The position numbers and the translations under genes are program-made. Below, piece after piece: positions 44,803 through 52,652 of a stretch of 64,000 nt of DNA. The notes beneath the pieces were generated by a model. That model worked only from the letters and a program-made list of their open reading frames with translations. It made no database searches and was not told where the DNA came from. The DNA comes from Williamsia herbipolensis (GTDB taxonomy: Bacteria; Actinomycetota; Actinomycetes; Mycobacteriales; Mycobacteriaceae), in the NCBI RefSeq assembly GCF_000964005.1, contig NZ_JXYP01000005.1, forward strand, positions 54,969-118,968. The letters run 5' to 3'. The first letter of the stretch is position 1. Every line of letters begins with the position of its first letter.

Positions 44803-45300
44803 TCAGGCGGGGCGCGACCACGCCGACAGGTGGCCCTTCTCCTCGCTGGTGAGGCGTCGCAGGGTGTGGTTCTCGATGTCGACGACGGCCATCTGCGTCG
44901 TGGCGGTGCACGCCGGTGCGGAGCCGGCGGGGTTCGCCGCCGCGCGGATCTCGTAGCCGATCTCGAAGTCGACCGACCGGTACCGGTCGATCCACATCCC
45001 GATGCGCAACGGACCGTCCCGATGCGTGAGGCGGCGATGGAACCGGACGCCGACGGTGACGATCATCGCGCTGGTGATCAGGGGTCGGTACTCCGCGCCC
45101 GCGCTGAGCAGCCACGCCACCCGCGCCTCCTCCATCAGGGTGACCAGGCGGGCGTCGTTGATCGCGCCGGTGCTGTCGGCGTCGGACCACCGGACCCCGA
45201 CCGTGGCCTCGAAGGCGAACGCGTCGGGTTCGAGCACGGTGGGCGCCTCCGTTGCGTCGTGGTGGCCCAATCGTGACCGACCTGAAGTATGCCGATCCAC
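44803..45300 (-). CDS. Acyl-CoA thioesterase, hotdog fold
   Basis: Protein of 165 aa with the 4-hydroxybenzoyl-CoA thioesterase/YbgC layout: VGVRWSDADSTGAINDARLVTLMEEARV (catalytic Asp in the WSDADSTG block, where YbgC has DxDxxGHVN), then VRFHRRLTHRDGPLRIGMWIDRYRSVDFEIGYEI. Cytosolic. Hydrolyses an acyl-CoA. Divergent from the mycolyltransferase gene. Confidence 0.87.
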   Translation of the reverse strand: MDRHTSGRSRLGHHDATEAPTVLEPDAFAFEATVGVRWSDADSTGAINDARLVTLMEEARVAWLLSAGAEYRPLITSAMIVTVGVRFHRRLTHRDGPLRIGMWIDRYRSVDFEIGYEIRAAANPAGSAPACTATTQMAVVDIENHTLRRLTSEEKGHLSAWSRPA

Positions 45301-45387
45301 GATAGATCGCTGTTCGGCGTCGGATCGCTCGGTACTCTCGCTGTAGTGAAGTGCGGCTCGAGGTCGCGTCGGGGGAGGTGATCGGCC

Positions 45388-46434
45388 GTGAGGGGTTCTC
45401 AGGTGTCACGACATGGTGTGGGTGTGCGTGCTCGGGGGTTGCTCCGTGCCGCCGCCCCGATCCTGATGGCGGCCGGACTCCTCGCGGGGTCCGGCGTGCT
45501 CGTCGGGCCGATCGCGTCCGCGGCCCCTGCTGCGCCCGCCCCGACGGTGGCGACCCTTGACACCGTCACCAAGGTCACGCCCCGGCATCTCGACCTCACC
45601 GTCGATTCCCCGGCCATGCGCGGCAAGGTCAGCGTCTCGGTGCTGCTGCCCCGCGACACGTCGGTCTCGCGGTCGACGGTCTACATGCTCGACGGTGCCG
45701 GCGCGACCGGCGCGGTCAGCGACTGGATCACCAAGGGCAACGCGGTGAAGTTCTTCGAGGACAAGAACGTCAACGTGGTGCTGCCGTCGGGCGGCAAGGG
45801 CTCGTTCTACACCGATTGGGACCGCAAGGACCCCGTGGTCGGCCAGCCGATGTGGGAGACGTTCCTGACCGAGGAGCTCCCCCCGCTGATCGACCGGTAC
45901 TACAACGGCAACGGCCGCAACGCGATCGTCGGTCTGTCGATGGGCGGCCAGGCCGCGCTCGCCCTCACCTTCCGCCACCCGAACCTCTACACCGGTGCCG
46001 CGTCGCTCAGCGGCTGTCCACCGGTCAGCGGTCTGCTCAACGAGGCCTACGTCCGCGCCACGGTCGCGCGCGACGGCGGCGACGCCACCAACATGTGGGG
46101 TCCGATCCAGGGGCCGAACTGGGCCGCACACGATCCGAGCCTGCACCTCGACAAGTTGCGCGGGAAGAACCTCTACATCTCGGCCGGGTCGGGGGCCATC
46201 GGACCGCTCGACTTCACCGCCCCGCTCGATCCGGGGATGTCGCGCCAGCAGCAGCTGTTCGCCGCGTCGGGCCTCGAGAGCGGCGCCTACCGGTGCTCGT
46301 TGGAGTTCGCGGTCACCCTGCGCGCCAACAACGTCCCCGCGACGGAGAGCTTCCCGCTGATCGGCACCCACTCCTGGGCGTACTGGTCGCGTGACCTGCC
46401 CGAACTGTGGCCCACCATCGCCCGAGGGCTCTAG
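45388..46434 (+). CDS. Antigen-85-type trehalose mycolyltransferase
   Basis: Protein of 348 aa from a GTG preceded by GGGGGAGG. Signal peptide with a long basic n-region, hydrophobic residues ~21-42 and cleavage near ASA-AP. The mature domain has VYMLDGAGATGAVSDWI, nucleophile Ser184 in GLSMGGQAA, Glu in YRCSLEF and His in LIGTHSWAYW, the triad of Ag85/PS1-type esterases that move mycolic acids between trehalose and arabinogalactan outside the membrane. Strong evidence that the host makes mycolic acids. Confidence 0.93.
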   Translation: MRGSQVSRHGVGVRARGLLRAAAPILMAAGLLAGSGVLVGPIASAAPAAPAPTVATLDTVTKVTPRHLDLTVDSPAMRGKVSVSVLLPRDTSVSRSTVYMLDGAGATGAVSDWITKGNAVKFFEDKNVNVVLPSGGKGSFYTDWDRKDPVVGQPMWETFLTEELPPLIDRYYNGNGRNAIVGLSMGGQAALALTFRHPNLYTGAASLSGCPPVSGLLNEAYVRATVARDGGDATNMWGPIQGPNWAAHDPSLHLDKLRGKNLYISAGSGAIGPLDFTAPLDPGMSRQQQLFAASGLESGAYRCSLEFAVTLRANNVPATESFPLIGTHSWAYWSRDLPELWPTIARGL

Positions 46435-46450
46435 CCCGACGCACTCCCGC

Positions 46451-46942
46451 TCACCGTCGACGCGCGGCCGATCGTGGCGGCGCGGAGCGCATGTGCGCCC
46501 GCACGGGCGACAGCAACGCGGCCAACGCCTCCGGGGCGTCGGTCGACATCGGTCCGAAGAGCTGATCCCGCAGCACCGCGGTGTGCCCGGGCAGCACCGC
46601 GGTCAGGCGGTCGCGGCCGCTCTCGGTGATGGTGACCGTGACCCCGCGTTCGTCGTCGGTCGAGGGTGCGCGGGTCACCAGGCCCGCCTTCTCCAGCAGT
46701 CCCGCCTGGTAGGTCAACCCGCTGCGGCTGTACACGACGCCGTCGGCGAGATCGGTCATCCGTTCGCTGCCGGTCGGTGAGTTCAGCCCCAGGCGTGCCA
46801 GGAGCTGGAACTGCACGTAGCTGAGGTCGCCCGCGTCGCGGAGCTGCTGCTCCACCGCGTGTCGGAGCAGGCCGGCCACATCCATCAGCGCGAAGTAGGC
46901 CTCCAGCTGGGTCCGGTCGAGAGGTGCGGGGTGGTCGGACAT
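46451..46942 (-). CDS. MarR-family transcriptional regulator
   Basis: Protein of 163 aa. Winged HTH: LSYVQFQLLARLGLNS, MTDLADGVVYSRSGLTYQAGLLEKAGLV, wing PSTDDERGVTVTITESG. Divergent from the oxidoreductase at 47062 across a 119-nt gap packed with repeats (46960-47039), so it most likely represses that oxidoreductase and itself. Confidence 0.92.
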   Translation of the reverse strand: MSDHPAPLDRTQLEAYFALMDVAGLLRHAVEQQLRDAGDLSYVQFQLLARLGLNSPTGSERMTDLADGVVYSRSGLTYQAGLLEKAGLVTRAPSTDDERGVTVTITESGRDRLTAVLPGHTAVLRDQLFGPMSTDAPEALAALLSPVRAHMRSAPPRSAARRR

Positions 46943-46959
46943 GGAACGACCCTACGACG

Positions 46960-47039
46960 TGCTTCGCATTCGAAACACTTGCTTCGAATTCGTACTAGGT
47001 CTACCGTTCTCGATGTGCTTCGAATTCGCAGCACATCGA
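46960..47039. promoter_or_regulatory. Triple TGCTTCGnATTCG repeat with palindromic operator
   Basis: TGCTTCGCATTCG at 46960-46972 and TGCTTCGAATTCG at 46980-46992 and 47016-47028 are direct repeats. The last copy lies inside a perfect inverted repeat with 10-bp arms TCGATGTGCT (47010-47019) and AGCACATCGA (47030-47039). These sites fill the MarR/oxidoreductase divergent promoter region and are the candidate MarR operators. Confidence 0.6.
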
Positions 47040-47061
47040 GGACGTGAGAGAGGTCGAGACC

Positions 47062-48012
47062 ATGAAGGCACTGCGATTCCACGAGTACGGGAGCCCCGAC
47101 ACCCTGCGGTACGAGGAGGTCGACCGGCCGGAGCCCGCCGAGGGCCAGGTGCGGATCCGCGTCGCCGCGACGTCGTTCAACAGCGTCGACGGCACCATCC
47201 GTGCGGGCGCCATGCAAGGGCCGATCCCGGTCGACCTCCCGCACGTTCCCGGCCTCGACGTCGCCGGTGTCGTCGACGCCCTCGGGGGCGGCGCGGACCG
47301 GTTCGCCGTCGGTGACCGGGTGATCGGGTTCCTGCCGTTCGCCCCCGACGGTGCATCGGCCGAATACGTCGTCGCCGCGGTCGACGGGCTCACGCCCGCG
47401 CCGACGTCCATCCCTCTCGCCGACGCGGCCGCACTCCCGCTGGTGGGTCTCACGGCCTGGCAGGCACTGTTCGAGCACGCCGGACTACGTGCGGGACAAC
47501 GGATCCTGGTCAACGGAGCCGGTGGCGCTGTCGGCGGCTATGCGGTGCAGTTGGCTGCCGCCGCCGGCGCACACGTCATCGCCACCGCGGGTCCGTCGAG
47601 CCGTGCGCGGGTCACGGCCGCCGGCGCCCACGAGATCGTCGACCACACCGCGACCGATCTGCTCGACGCGGTGACCGAGCCGGTCGATGTCCTGCTGAAC
47701 CTGGCGGCGATCGACCGCGACCGTCTCACCGCGCTCGCCGCCCTGGTCGGTGACGGCGGTGTCGTGGTCAACACCACCGTGTGGATGCCCGCCCCGGCCG
47801 ATGCCGCCCGCGGTGTCCGAGGCGTCGACATGTACGTGCGCAGCGACGCCGCTCAGCTGGCCGAGCTCGCCACCCGCATCGATCGGGGTGAACTGACCGT
47901 CGATGTCGCAGAACGGGTCTCGTTCACGGGACTGATCGACGTCCACGCCCGCGCGGCACGGGGTCAGATCTCCGGCAAGGTCGTCGTGGTCGTCGACGAC
48001 ACGGTCGGGTGA
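47062..48012 (+). CDS. NADP-dependent medium-chain oxidoreductase
   Basis: Protein of 316 aa from MKALRFHEYG (an upstream GTG at 47044 is possible). Zinc-free quinone-reductase type: SFNSVDGTIRAG, VPGLDVAGVVDALGGGAD, NGAGGAVGGYAVQLAAAAGA for the cofactor, and the C-terminal RAARGQISGKVVVV. Paired with the divergent MarR gene, so probably induced by its ligand, for example a quinone or phenolic compound. Confidence 0.92.
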   Translation: MKALRFHEYGSPDTLRYEEVDRPEPAEGQVRIRVAATSFNSVDGTIRAGAMQGPIPVDLPHVPGLDVAGVVDALGGGADRFAVGDRVIGFLPFAPDGASAEYVVAAVDGLTPAPTSIPLADAAALPLVGLTAWQALFEHAGLRAGQRILVNGAGGAVGGYAVQLAAAAGAHVIATAGPSSRARVTAAGAHEIVDHTATDLLDAVTEPVDVLLNLAAIDRDRLTALAALVGDGGVVVNTTVWMPAPADAARGVRGVDMYVRSDAAQLAELATRIDRGELTVDVAERVSFTGLIDVHARAARGQISGKVVVVVDDTVG

Positions 48013-48017
48013 GGCGG

Positions 48018-48227
48018 TCAGCCGGCGTCGCGGCGGGTGGCCAGCAGGTGGACCGCGACGCCGACGATCGGCACGAGCCAGATCAGGGCGAGTCGCTGTC
48101 GTCGCGGTCGCGATGCCACCTCGCGGCGCACGAGATCGATCGTGACGTAGACGGCCATCGCGATCCATGCCAGCGTCACCGCCGCGAGTGCGAGCCAGCC
48201 GGCGACCTCGAGATAGTGCGGGAACAT
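48018..48227 (-). CDS. Small two-helix membrane protein (PLDc_N-like)
   Basis: Protein of 69 aa starting MFPHYLEVAG. Two hydrophobic segments (residues ~8-28 and ~47-62), the second reading ALIWLVPIVGVAVHLLATRR, which follows the PLDc_N pattern of a Pro-Gly helix before a basic end. Convergent with the oxidoreductase, 5 nt between stops. Function unknown. Confidence 0.65.
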   Translation of the reverse strand: MFPHYLEVAGWLALAAVTLAWIAMAVYVTIDLVRREVASRPRRQRLALIWLVPIVGVAVHLLATRRDAG

Positions 48228-48285
48228 GTTGCACCCGCGGGTTCGCGCACACTGGGCGAACCCGAGACCCTCGGTGCGGGGTGCG

Positions 48286-49368
48286 TCAGCGATGCTCGCC
48301 GGCCCTGTGCTCGCGAGCCCAGTTCTCGGCGAACGCGAGGAACACGTCGGTCTCGGCCGCCTCGGTGACCGTGACCCGCACACCGTCGCCGGCGAACGGG
48401 CGGATCACGACGCCGTGGTCGATGCTCGCGGCGGCGAAATCGAGGGCATCGGCGCCCAGGTCGATCCACACGAAGTTCGCCTGCGAGTCGGCGACCCGGT
48501 AGCCGAGGTCGCGCAGACGAGTGGTCACGCGGTCACGCTCGGCGACGACCGCCTCGGTCCGGGCGAGCAACTCGTCGTCGGCGGCCAGGCAGGCGACGGC
48601 CGCGGCCTGCGCGAGCGTGTTGACGCTGAACGGCACGTGCACGCGACGGAGGCCGTCGATGACGGTCGGGTCGGCGATCGCGTACCCGATGCGCAGGCCC
48701 GCCAGCCCGTAGGCCTTCGAGAAGGTCCGCAGGACGACCAGATTCGGGTAGCGGCGGTGCAGCTCGATCGCGTCGTAGCTCTGCGCCTGCGACGGCCGCA
48801 CGTACTCGATGTAGGCCTCGTCGAGCGCGACCACGATCTCCGGCGGCACACGGTCGAGGAAGTCGACCAGGTCGTCGGCGGTGACGATGGTGCCGGTCGG
48901 GTTGTTGGGGTTGCAGACGAAGATCAGGCGGGTGCGCTCGGTGATCGCCTCGGCCATGGCGGCGAGGTCGTAGGTGTGATCCCCGGTGAGCGGGATCTGG
49001 ACCGGTGTCGCGCCGGCGACACGGGTCGCGAGCGGATAGGTCTCGAACGACCGCCAACCGAACAGCACCTCGTCGCCGGGTGTCGTGGTGATGGTGATGA
49101 GGTTCTGACACAGGCTCACCGAGCCGCAGCCGGTCTGGATGTTGTCGGGCGTCACACCCAGCCTCTTGGCGAGGGCCTCGGTGAGCTCGACCATCCCGTT
49201 GTCGGGGTAGCGGTTGAGCGAGGCGGCGGCGTCGGCGATGGCCGCGGCGACGCTGGGCAGCGGCCCGAAGGTGACCTCGTTGCTCGCGAGCTTGACCGAT
49301 CCGGGGAAGGTCTTGCCCGGCACGTAGGCGGGCACGGTGGCCAGATCGGGACGGATTCGTGGTGTCAC
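48286..49368 (-). CDS. pat: Aromatic/histidinol-phosphate aminotransferase (Pat/HisC2)
   Basis: Protein of 360 aa from the GTG at 49368 (VTPRIRPDL, the usual start of mycobacterial Pat); an ATG 21 nt upstream is possible. Class I PLP enzyme: VYVPGK-like VPAYVPGKTFPG, SLNRYPDNG, VCNPNNPTGT, DEAYIEYVRPS and the PLP Lys in TFSKAYGLAGLRIGYA. Pat enzymes transaminate phenylalanine/tyrosine and can serve in histidine synthesis. Rv3772 lies similarly near the Bpa/GlfT1 block. Confidence 0.92.
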   Translation of the reverse strand: MTPRIRPDLATVPAYVPGKTFPGSVKLASNEVTFGPLPSVAAAIADAAASLNRYPDNGMVELTEALAKRLGVTPDNIQTGCGSVSLCQNLITITTTPGDEVLFGWRSFETYPLATRVAGATPVQIPLTGDHTYDLAAMAEAITERTRLIFVCNPNNPTGTIVTADDLVDFLDRVPPEIVVALDEAYIEYVRPSQAQSYDAIELHRRYPNLVVLRTFSKAYGLAGLRIGYAIADPTVIDGLRRVHVPFSVNTLAQAAAVACLAADDELLARTEAVVAERDRVTTRLRDLGYRVADSQANFVWIDLGADALDFAAASIDHGVVIRPFAGDGVRVTVTEAAETDVFLAFAENWAREHRAGEHR

Positions 49369-49469
49369 GTGCTCAAATCTAGGCGGCATATCGCCACGTC
49401 ACCAACCGGTTTGCTCCGCAAGTCAACCCGTGTGTAACCTTTGCGTTCGGCAGTTCGCAAGGACTCGCT

Positions 49470-49561
49470 GGAGGCGTGCCAGAGCGGCCGAATGGGATTC
49501 ACTGCTAATGAATTGTCCCGCTAAAACGGGACCGGAGGTTCAAATCCTCTCGCCTCCGCCA
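49470..49561 (+). tRNA. tRNA-Ser (GCU)
   Basis: Class II tRNA: acceptor GGAGGCG/CGCCTCC, anticodon stem TTCA/TGAA with loop CTGCTAA (anticodon GCT), long variable arm GTCCCGCTAAAACGGGAC, T-loop GTTCAAATC and encoded CCA (49559-49561). Confidence 0.95.
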
Positions 49562-49567
49562 CGGCAT

Positions 49568-49585
49568 CGGCCCCTCGCGGGGCCG
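49568..49585 (+). terminator. GC-rich hairpin between tRNA genes
   Basis: Perfect 7-bp stem CGGCCCC/GGGGCCG around the loop TCGC, just after tRNA-Ser(GCU). No T-run; probable terminator or processing hairpin. Confidence 0.55.
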
Positions 49586-49607
49586 GACCGCCACAACTGA
49601 AAAGCAC

Positions 49608-49680
49608 GCGCCCGTAGCTCAACGGATAGAGCACTTGACTACGGATCAAGAGGTTAGGGGTTCGAATCCCTTCGGGCGCA
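49608..49680 (+). tRNA. tRNA-Arg (ACG), integration target
   Basis: Acceptor GCGCCCG/CGGGCGC, anticodon stem CTTGA/TCAAG with loop CTACGGA (anticodon ACG), T-arm GGTTCGAATCC, discriminator A at 49680. The integrase stop lies 15 nt beyond its 3' end, marking this tRNA as the attachment site of the element that follows. Confidence 0.96.
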
Positions 49681-49682
49681 CA
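49650..49682. other. Putative attL core in the tRNA-Arg 3' half
   Basis: Tyrosine integrases usually recombine in the T-arm/3' end of a tRNA and place int next to it, as here. The exact core cannot be delimited because I find no second copy of the tRNA 3' end in the window. attR would lie beyond 64000 or beyond the IS element. Confidence 0.5.
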
Positions 49683-49694
49683 ATAAAGAGCAGG

Positions 49695-50921
49695 TCAGAC
49701 GGCACTTCCGAGATCATCGGGAGTGCCGTCTCTCGTTGTTTCCACCAGTAACCCATCAGAATCGGGTGCGAGGGCGTCGAGGGCGTGACGCAGGTCGGGC
49801 GCTACGGCGGCGCGGGAGATGTAGTGCAGACGGGTGACAGCTGTCCCCGAGTGGCCGAGCTGGGCGGCTGCGGCATCGACATCAACCGACCGTTCGATGA
49901 TCGTCGCGGCGGTCTTGCGAAACGTGTGCGGTGTGACCCATTCGAACTCGGCGCCGCGGGCCTCTCGGATCTGTCGTCGGACGTTGTTGGTCGACCGGGG
50001 ACCGCCCGTGCGGGACGGGAAGACCAGATCGCAGTCGGTGGGAATGTCACGCTCGCGCTGCCGCCGAAGTGCCGCCACGGTGAAGGCGGGGAGCACGACG
50101 GTTCGGTGGCTCGACGACGACTTGGGGAACGGCTGTCTGGTGCCACGTACGACCGTCCCAGTGACCGTGAGAGTAGGCGTCGGCGCATCAAGGTCTAGGT
50201 CGGACCAACGCGTCGCCAGCGCCTCACCTATCCGCAGGCCGGTGCCGGCGAGGGTGTCGAACAGGTCGGGCAGATCTGCGCCTCGTGGTGATCCGTAGCG
50301 ATTGCCGCCACACCACTGAGTGACGTTCGTTCGGAGCTGGTGCAGCTCGACAATCGACAGAGTTCGGACCGGCGCCTTGGGGCGCGCGTTGCCTTTGCCT
50401 CGGCGACTGCGGTCGGCCAGGGCGGTCACGGGGTTCGCGTCGATGGCGCCGTGAACGATTGCCAACGCCATCATCGACTTCGTCACCACCTTGCATCGCT
50501 TGCGAATAGCTGGTGACCGTACGTCGAGAACGAACCGATTTAGCGCCGGGGCGTTGGCCTCACGAACCCGCAGATCCCCGATGCCGGGCAAGACGTGGTT
50601 GCGGACGGTCTCGGTGTACAGAGCGATCGTGGTGGGGGCGTATGGCTCCTCGCTGGATTCGAGTTCCGCAAGCCATTGTTTCGCCACGTCTCGCATGAGG
50701 GTGTTGCCCGTGATCTCGGCCGCCGACGTCGGTGTGGGACTCATCGCCAGTAGGGCGGCCAGAAGCGTGTTCTCGGCGTCCGTCGCACTCGTGCCGGTTC
50801 GCTCCACAAGCCGCGTCGCGCCGCTGTAATCGCGGTAACGGGCCCGTGCGCGCCACTTGTTGCCGACTTTCGTTCTGGCGATCGTTCCCCATGTTCCGAC
50901 GGGCCTTGCCTGCCTGGGCAC
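49695..50921 (-). CDS. int: Tyrosine recombinase/integrase
   Basis: Protein of 408 aa from a GTG. It has an AP2-like/N-terminal arm-binding region (GTIARTKVGNKWRARARYRD), a core-binding domain (residues ~70-180) and a catalytic domain with Arg in GTGLRIGEALATRW, HTFRKTA (His-x-x-Arg), LGHSG and the nucleophile Tyr in LHYISR. It sits next to tRNA-Arg, oriented toward it, as expected for a tRNA-integrating element. Its start overlaps the stop of the repressor gene by one base. Confidence 0.95.
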   Translation of the reverse strand: MPRQARPVGTWGTIARTKVGNKWRARARYRDYSGATRLVERTGTSATDAENTLLAALLAMSPTPTSAAEITGNTLMRDVAKQWLAELESSEEPYAPTTIALYTETVRNHVLPGIGDLRVREANAPALNRFVLDVRSPAIRKRCKVVTKSMMALAIVHGAIDANPVTALADRSRRGKGNARPKAPVRTLSIVELHQLRTNVTQWCGGNRYGSPRGADLPDLFDTLAGTGLRIGEALATRWSDLDLDAPTPTLTVTGTVVRGTRQPFPKSSSSHRTVVLPAFTVAALRRQRERDIPTDCDLVFPSRTGGPRSTNNVRRQIREARGAEFEWVTPHTFRKTAATIIERSVDVDAAAAQLGHSGTAVTRLHYISRAAVAPDLRHALDALAPDSDGLLVETTRDGTPDDLGSAV

Positions 50922-51490
50922 TAGATCCGTCCTTGTTCGACGACCACGCCTCCGAGGGCGCGTATGTGGCGCTCAACGGTCTGGAGCCTGTCTTGGTATT
51001 CGTCGAGGTCTGCCTGGTACCGCTCGCGGCCGTCTGCATCGAGGGCGGTCCGGATATCCAGTGACCGTTGGACGCGATTGATGCGGCGCTGGAGTTGCTC
51101 ACGCTCACGCGACCAAGCTGAGACACCAGGGTCGATATCGGGGTCAACCAGAATGGCCGACTGTTGCAGTCCGCCCGAAAACCATTGTGCGGCCTCCCAT
51201 GACGTCACGCTACGTCCGGGCAGAGCGTCTACTTGTCCATCGGGCATGTCCGGGTAGAGCAGTTGTATGGGGTGCACGTGCAGCGCCGCGGCCAGAATCA
51301 GAAGATCGGTGATCGCGACTACTTTCCGGTTTCCGTTCTCAAGCTCCGATATTGAGGCCTTCGCGACGCGCTTGCCCACGGCGTGAGTCTCGTCCGACAG
51401 CCACTGCACGGTTCTCGCGCCTCTGAGCGTTCGTACGGTCTTGCCTATTCGGTTCACCACGGCACCGGACCAGTCCACCTCGTTCGACAT
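50921..51490 (-). CDS. XRE-type HTH regulator, candidate immunity repressor
   Basis: Protein of 189 aa from MSNEVDWSGAVVNR. N-terminal Cro/CI-like HTH (residues ~15-75: RTLRGARTVQWLSDETHAVG, VAKASISELENGNRKVVAITDLLILAAAL), then a helical C-terminal part with a coiled-coil stretch (residues ~125-180). No LexA-type Ser-Lys peptidase site is seen. Divergent from the early operon, with candidate operators between. Co-transcribed with int, so repressor and integrase levels are linked. Confidence 0.88.
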   Translation of the reverse strand: MSNEVDWSGAVVNRIGKTVRTLRGARTVQWLSDETHAVGKRVAKASISELENGNRKVVAITDLLILAAALHVHPIQLLYPDMPDGQVDALPGRSVTSWEAAQWFSGGLQQSAILVDPDIDPGVSAWSREREQLQRRINRVQRSLDIRTALDADGRERYQADLDEYQDRLQTVERHIRALGGVVVEQGRI

Positions 51491-51491
51491 G

Positions 51492-51559
51492 CCGATCAGA
51501 ATAGAGGTTTCGAACGACAACTCCGATCGTGTGGTAGGACTGATCATAGTTCCGATCAG
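51492..51559. promoter_or_regulatory. Candidate repressor operators in the divergent early promoter region
   Basis: Inverted repeat CTGATC-N8-GATCAG at 51540-51559, plus further CCGATCAG (51492-51499) and TCCGATCG (about 51522) half-sites. All lie between the repressor start (51490) and the first rightward gene (51602), the usual operator location in temperate elements. Confidence 0.5.
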
Positions 51560-51601
51560 CAGACGGGATAAAACACGAAAGTCCGAACGGAGACAGAACG
51601 C

Positions 51602-51802
51602 ATGACACCCGACGAATTCGCCGCACTCGGCGTTTCCACCGATCTCAGGACGGCTGCTGCCGCTCTCGGCATCGCAACGTCGACCGCCTACGCCGCCGCG
51701 CGAAGCGGGAGTTTCCCAGTACGCACCATCAAGGTCGGTAGCCGCTATGTCGTCCCGACCGCAGAACTGCGCTCGGCCCTGGGTCTAGGTGATGCGGCGT
51801 GA
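51602..51802 (+). CDS. Small HTH DNA-binding protein (HTH_17/excisionase-like)
   Basis: Protein of 66 aa. Winged-helix pattern DLRTAAAALGIATSTAYAAARSG followed by FPVRTIKVGSRYVVPTAELR, as in AlpA/Xis-type proteins. GGAG ribosome site about 9 nt before the start. First gene of the rightward operon opposite the repressor, so it is either a Cro-like switch protein or the excisionase for int. Confidence 0.85.
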   Translation: MTPDEFAALGVSTDLRTAAAALGIATSTAYAAARSGSFPVRTIKVGSRYVVPTAELRSALGLGDAA

Positions 51803-51829
51803 CGCACACCTTCAGTCTGTGGAGAAGCG

Positions 51830-51994
51830 ATGACTGACCGCTATGAGTTCATCCGCGCCGCCGAAGACCTAGGCGGCATCGAAATGTTCCCAGATCGCAC
51901 CCCTGATCTGGTCAAGAAAAATGCCCCGGAAGCCGCGCCAACGGCTTCTCGGGGCCAAGTCCAAGCAACCCATGCCAATGAATTGAGGAACTGA
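51830..51994 (+). CDS. Small unrecognised protein, 54 aa
   Basis: Starts at an ATG with GGAGAAG 3 nt upstream and ends 2 nt before the next ATG at 51997. Sequence begins MTDRYEFIRAAEDLGGIEMF; polar, no recognised domain. Its coding region contains a strong hairpin (51923-51955). Gene reality is supported by spacing and ribosome site only. Confidence 0.6.
   Translation: MTDRYEFIRAAEDLGGIEMFPDRTPDLVKKNAPEAAPTASRGQVQATHANELRN
51923..51955 (-). terminator. GC-rich hairpin with T-run on the minus strand
   Basis: GCCCCGGAAGCCG (51923-51935) pairs with CGGCTTCTCGGGGC (51942-51955), with a single bulged T. Read leftward, the stem is followed by ATTTTTCTT, the shape of an intrinsic terminator on the minus strand, although no leftward gene precedes it. 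On the plus strand there is no T-run. Confidence 0.5.
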
Positions 51995-51996
51995 GC

Positions 51997-52347
51997 ATGA
52001 CTGTAGTTCACACCCCTGACAGCACGCCACTCCTAGCCGACGAAGTCCCTCGCATGTGCGAGTACGGCTGGTGCACCGTCACGATGGCGGGCCACGACGA
52101 GCATGAGTCGTCGATCTACTCGACCGCGTCCCTCTCCGGGCGGAGCCGACGCGACCTGACGGTCGGCGCTGGAGTGGTGATCACCGATCCCACCAGCGGC
52201 CCCTCGGTTTTTGTGCACATCACCGGCGCAGAGGGGGCGATCGACGAAGACGCGTACATGTCGATCGATGAGGCCATCGACCTGGTTGACGCGCTCGTCG
52301 CCGCGATCGGGCACGCCCGCTCCGCTCTCGCGGAGGTGATCCGATGA
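51997..52347 (+). CDS. DUF6907-like phage protein, copy 1
   Basis: Protein of 116 aa with an N-terminal CEYGWCTVTMAGHDEHES motif (Cys-Cys-His-His spacing suggests a small metal site), then a beta-rich domain DLTVGAGVVI...PSVFVHITG and a C-terminal helix SIDEAIDLVDALVAAIGHAR. This matches the DUF6907 pattern known from actinobacterial elements; function unknown. Overlaps the next gene, a paralogue, by ATGA. Confidence 0.75.
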   Translation: MTVVHTPDSTPLLADEVPRMCEYGWCTVTMAGHDEHESSIYSTASLSGRSRRDLTVGAGVVITDPTSGPSVFVHITGAEGAIDEDAYMSIDEAIDLVDALVAAIGHARSALAEVIR

Positions 52348-52652
52348 GCAACACAGCGAGCTGCATGTATGCGTGGTGCGACAACAAGTTTCCGGACCAC
52401 CGTGACCACATGGTCGCGGACTACACGAACTCGTCGAGGGAGCCGCACCGGCCGAAGTTGACCGTCGGCGCCCTGGCGTGGACCGATGACGACCACCCCG
52501 AGATTGTTGATGTCATCGTGCATCTCGTCGAGCAAGACGGTGGTGTTGATGAGCAGATCGTCCTCAGTGTCGACGACGCAAAGGCGCTCTCTGCCATCCT
52601 GGCTCAGGTCGTCGAGTACGCCGCCTCGGCCGAGGCGGTGGCAGCGAAGTGA
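52344..52652 (+). CDS. DUF6907-like phage protein, copy 2
   Basis: Protein of 102 aa with the same plan as the preceding gene: CMYAWCDNKFPDHRDHMVAD, then KLTVGALAWTD, IVDVIVHLVEQD and SVDDAKALSAILAQVVEY. Apparently a tandem duplicate that has diverged. Overlaps its neighbours by ATGA (52344) and GTGA (52649). Confidence 0.75.
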   Translation: MSNTASCMYAWCDNKFPDHRDHMVADYTNSSREPHRPKLTVGALAWTDDDHPEIVDVIVHLVEQDGGVDEQIVLSVDDAKALSAILAQVVEYAASAEAVAAK

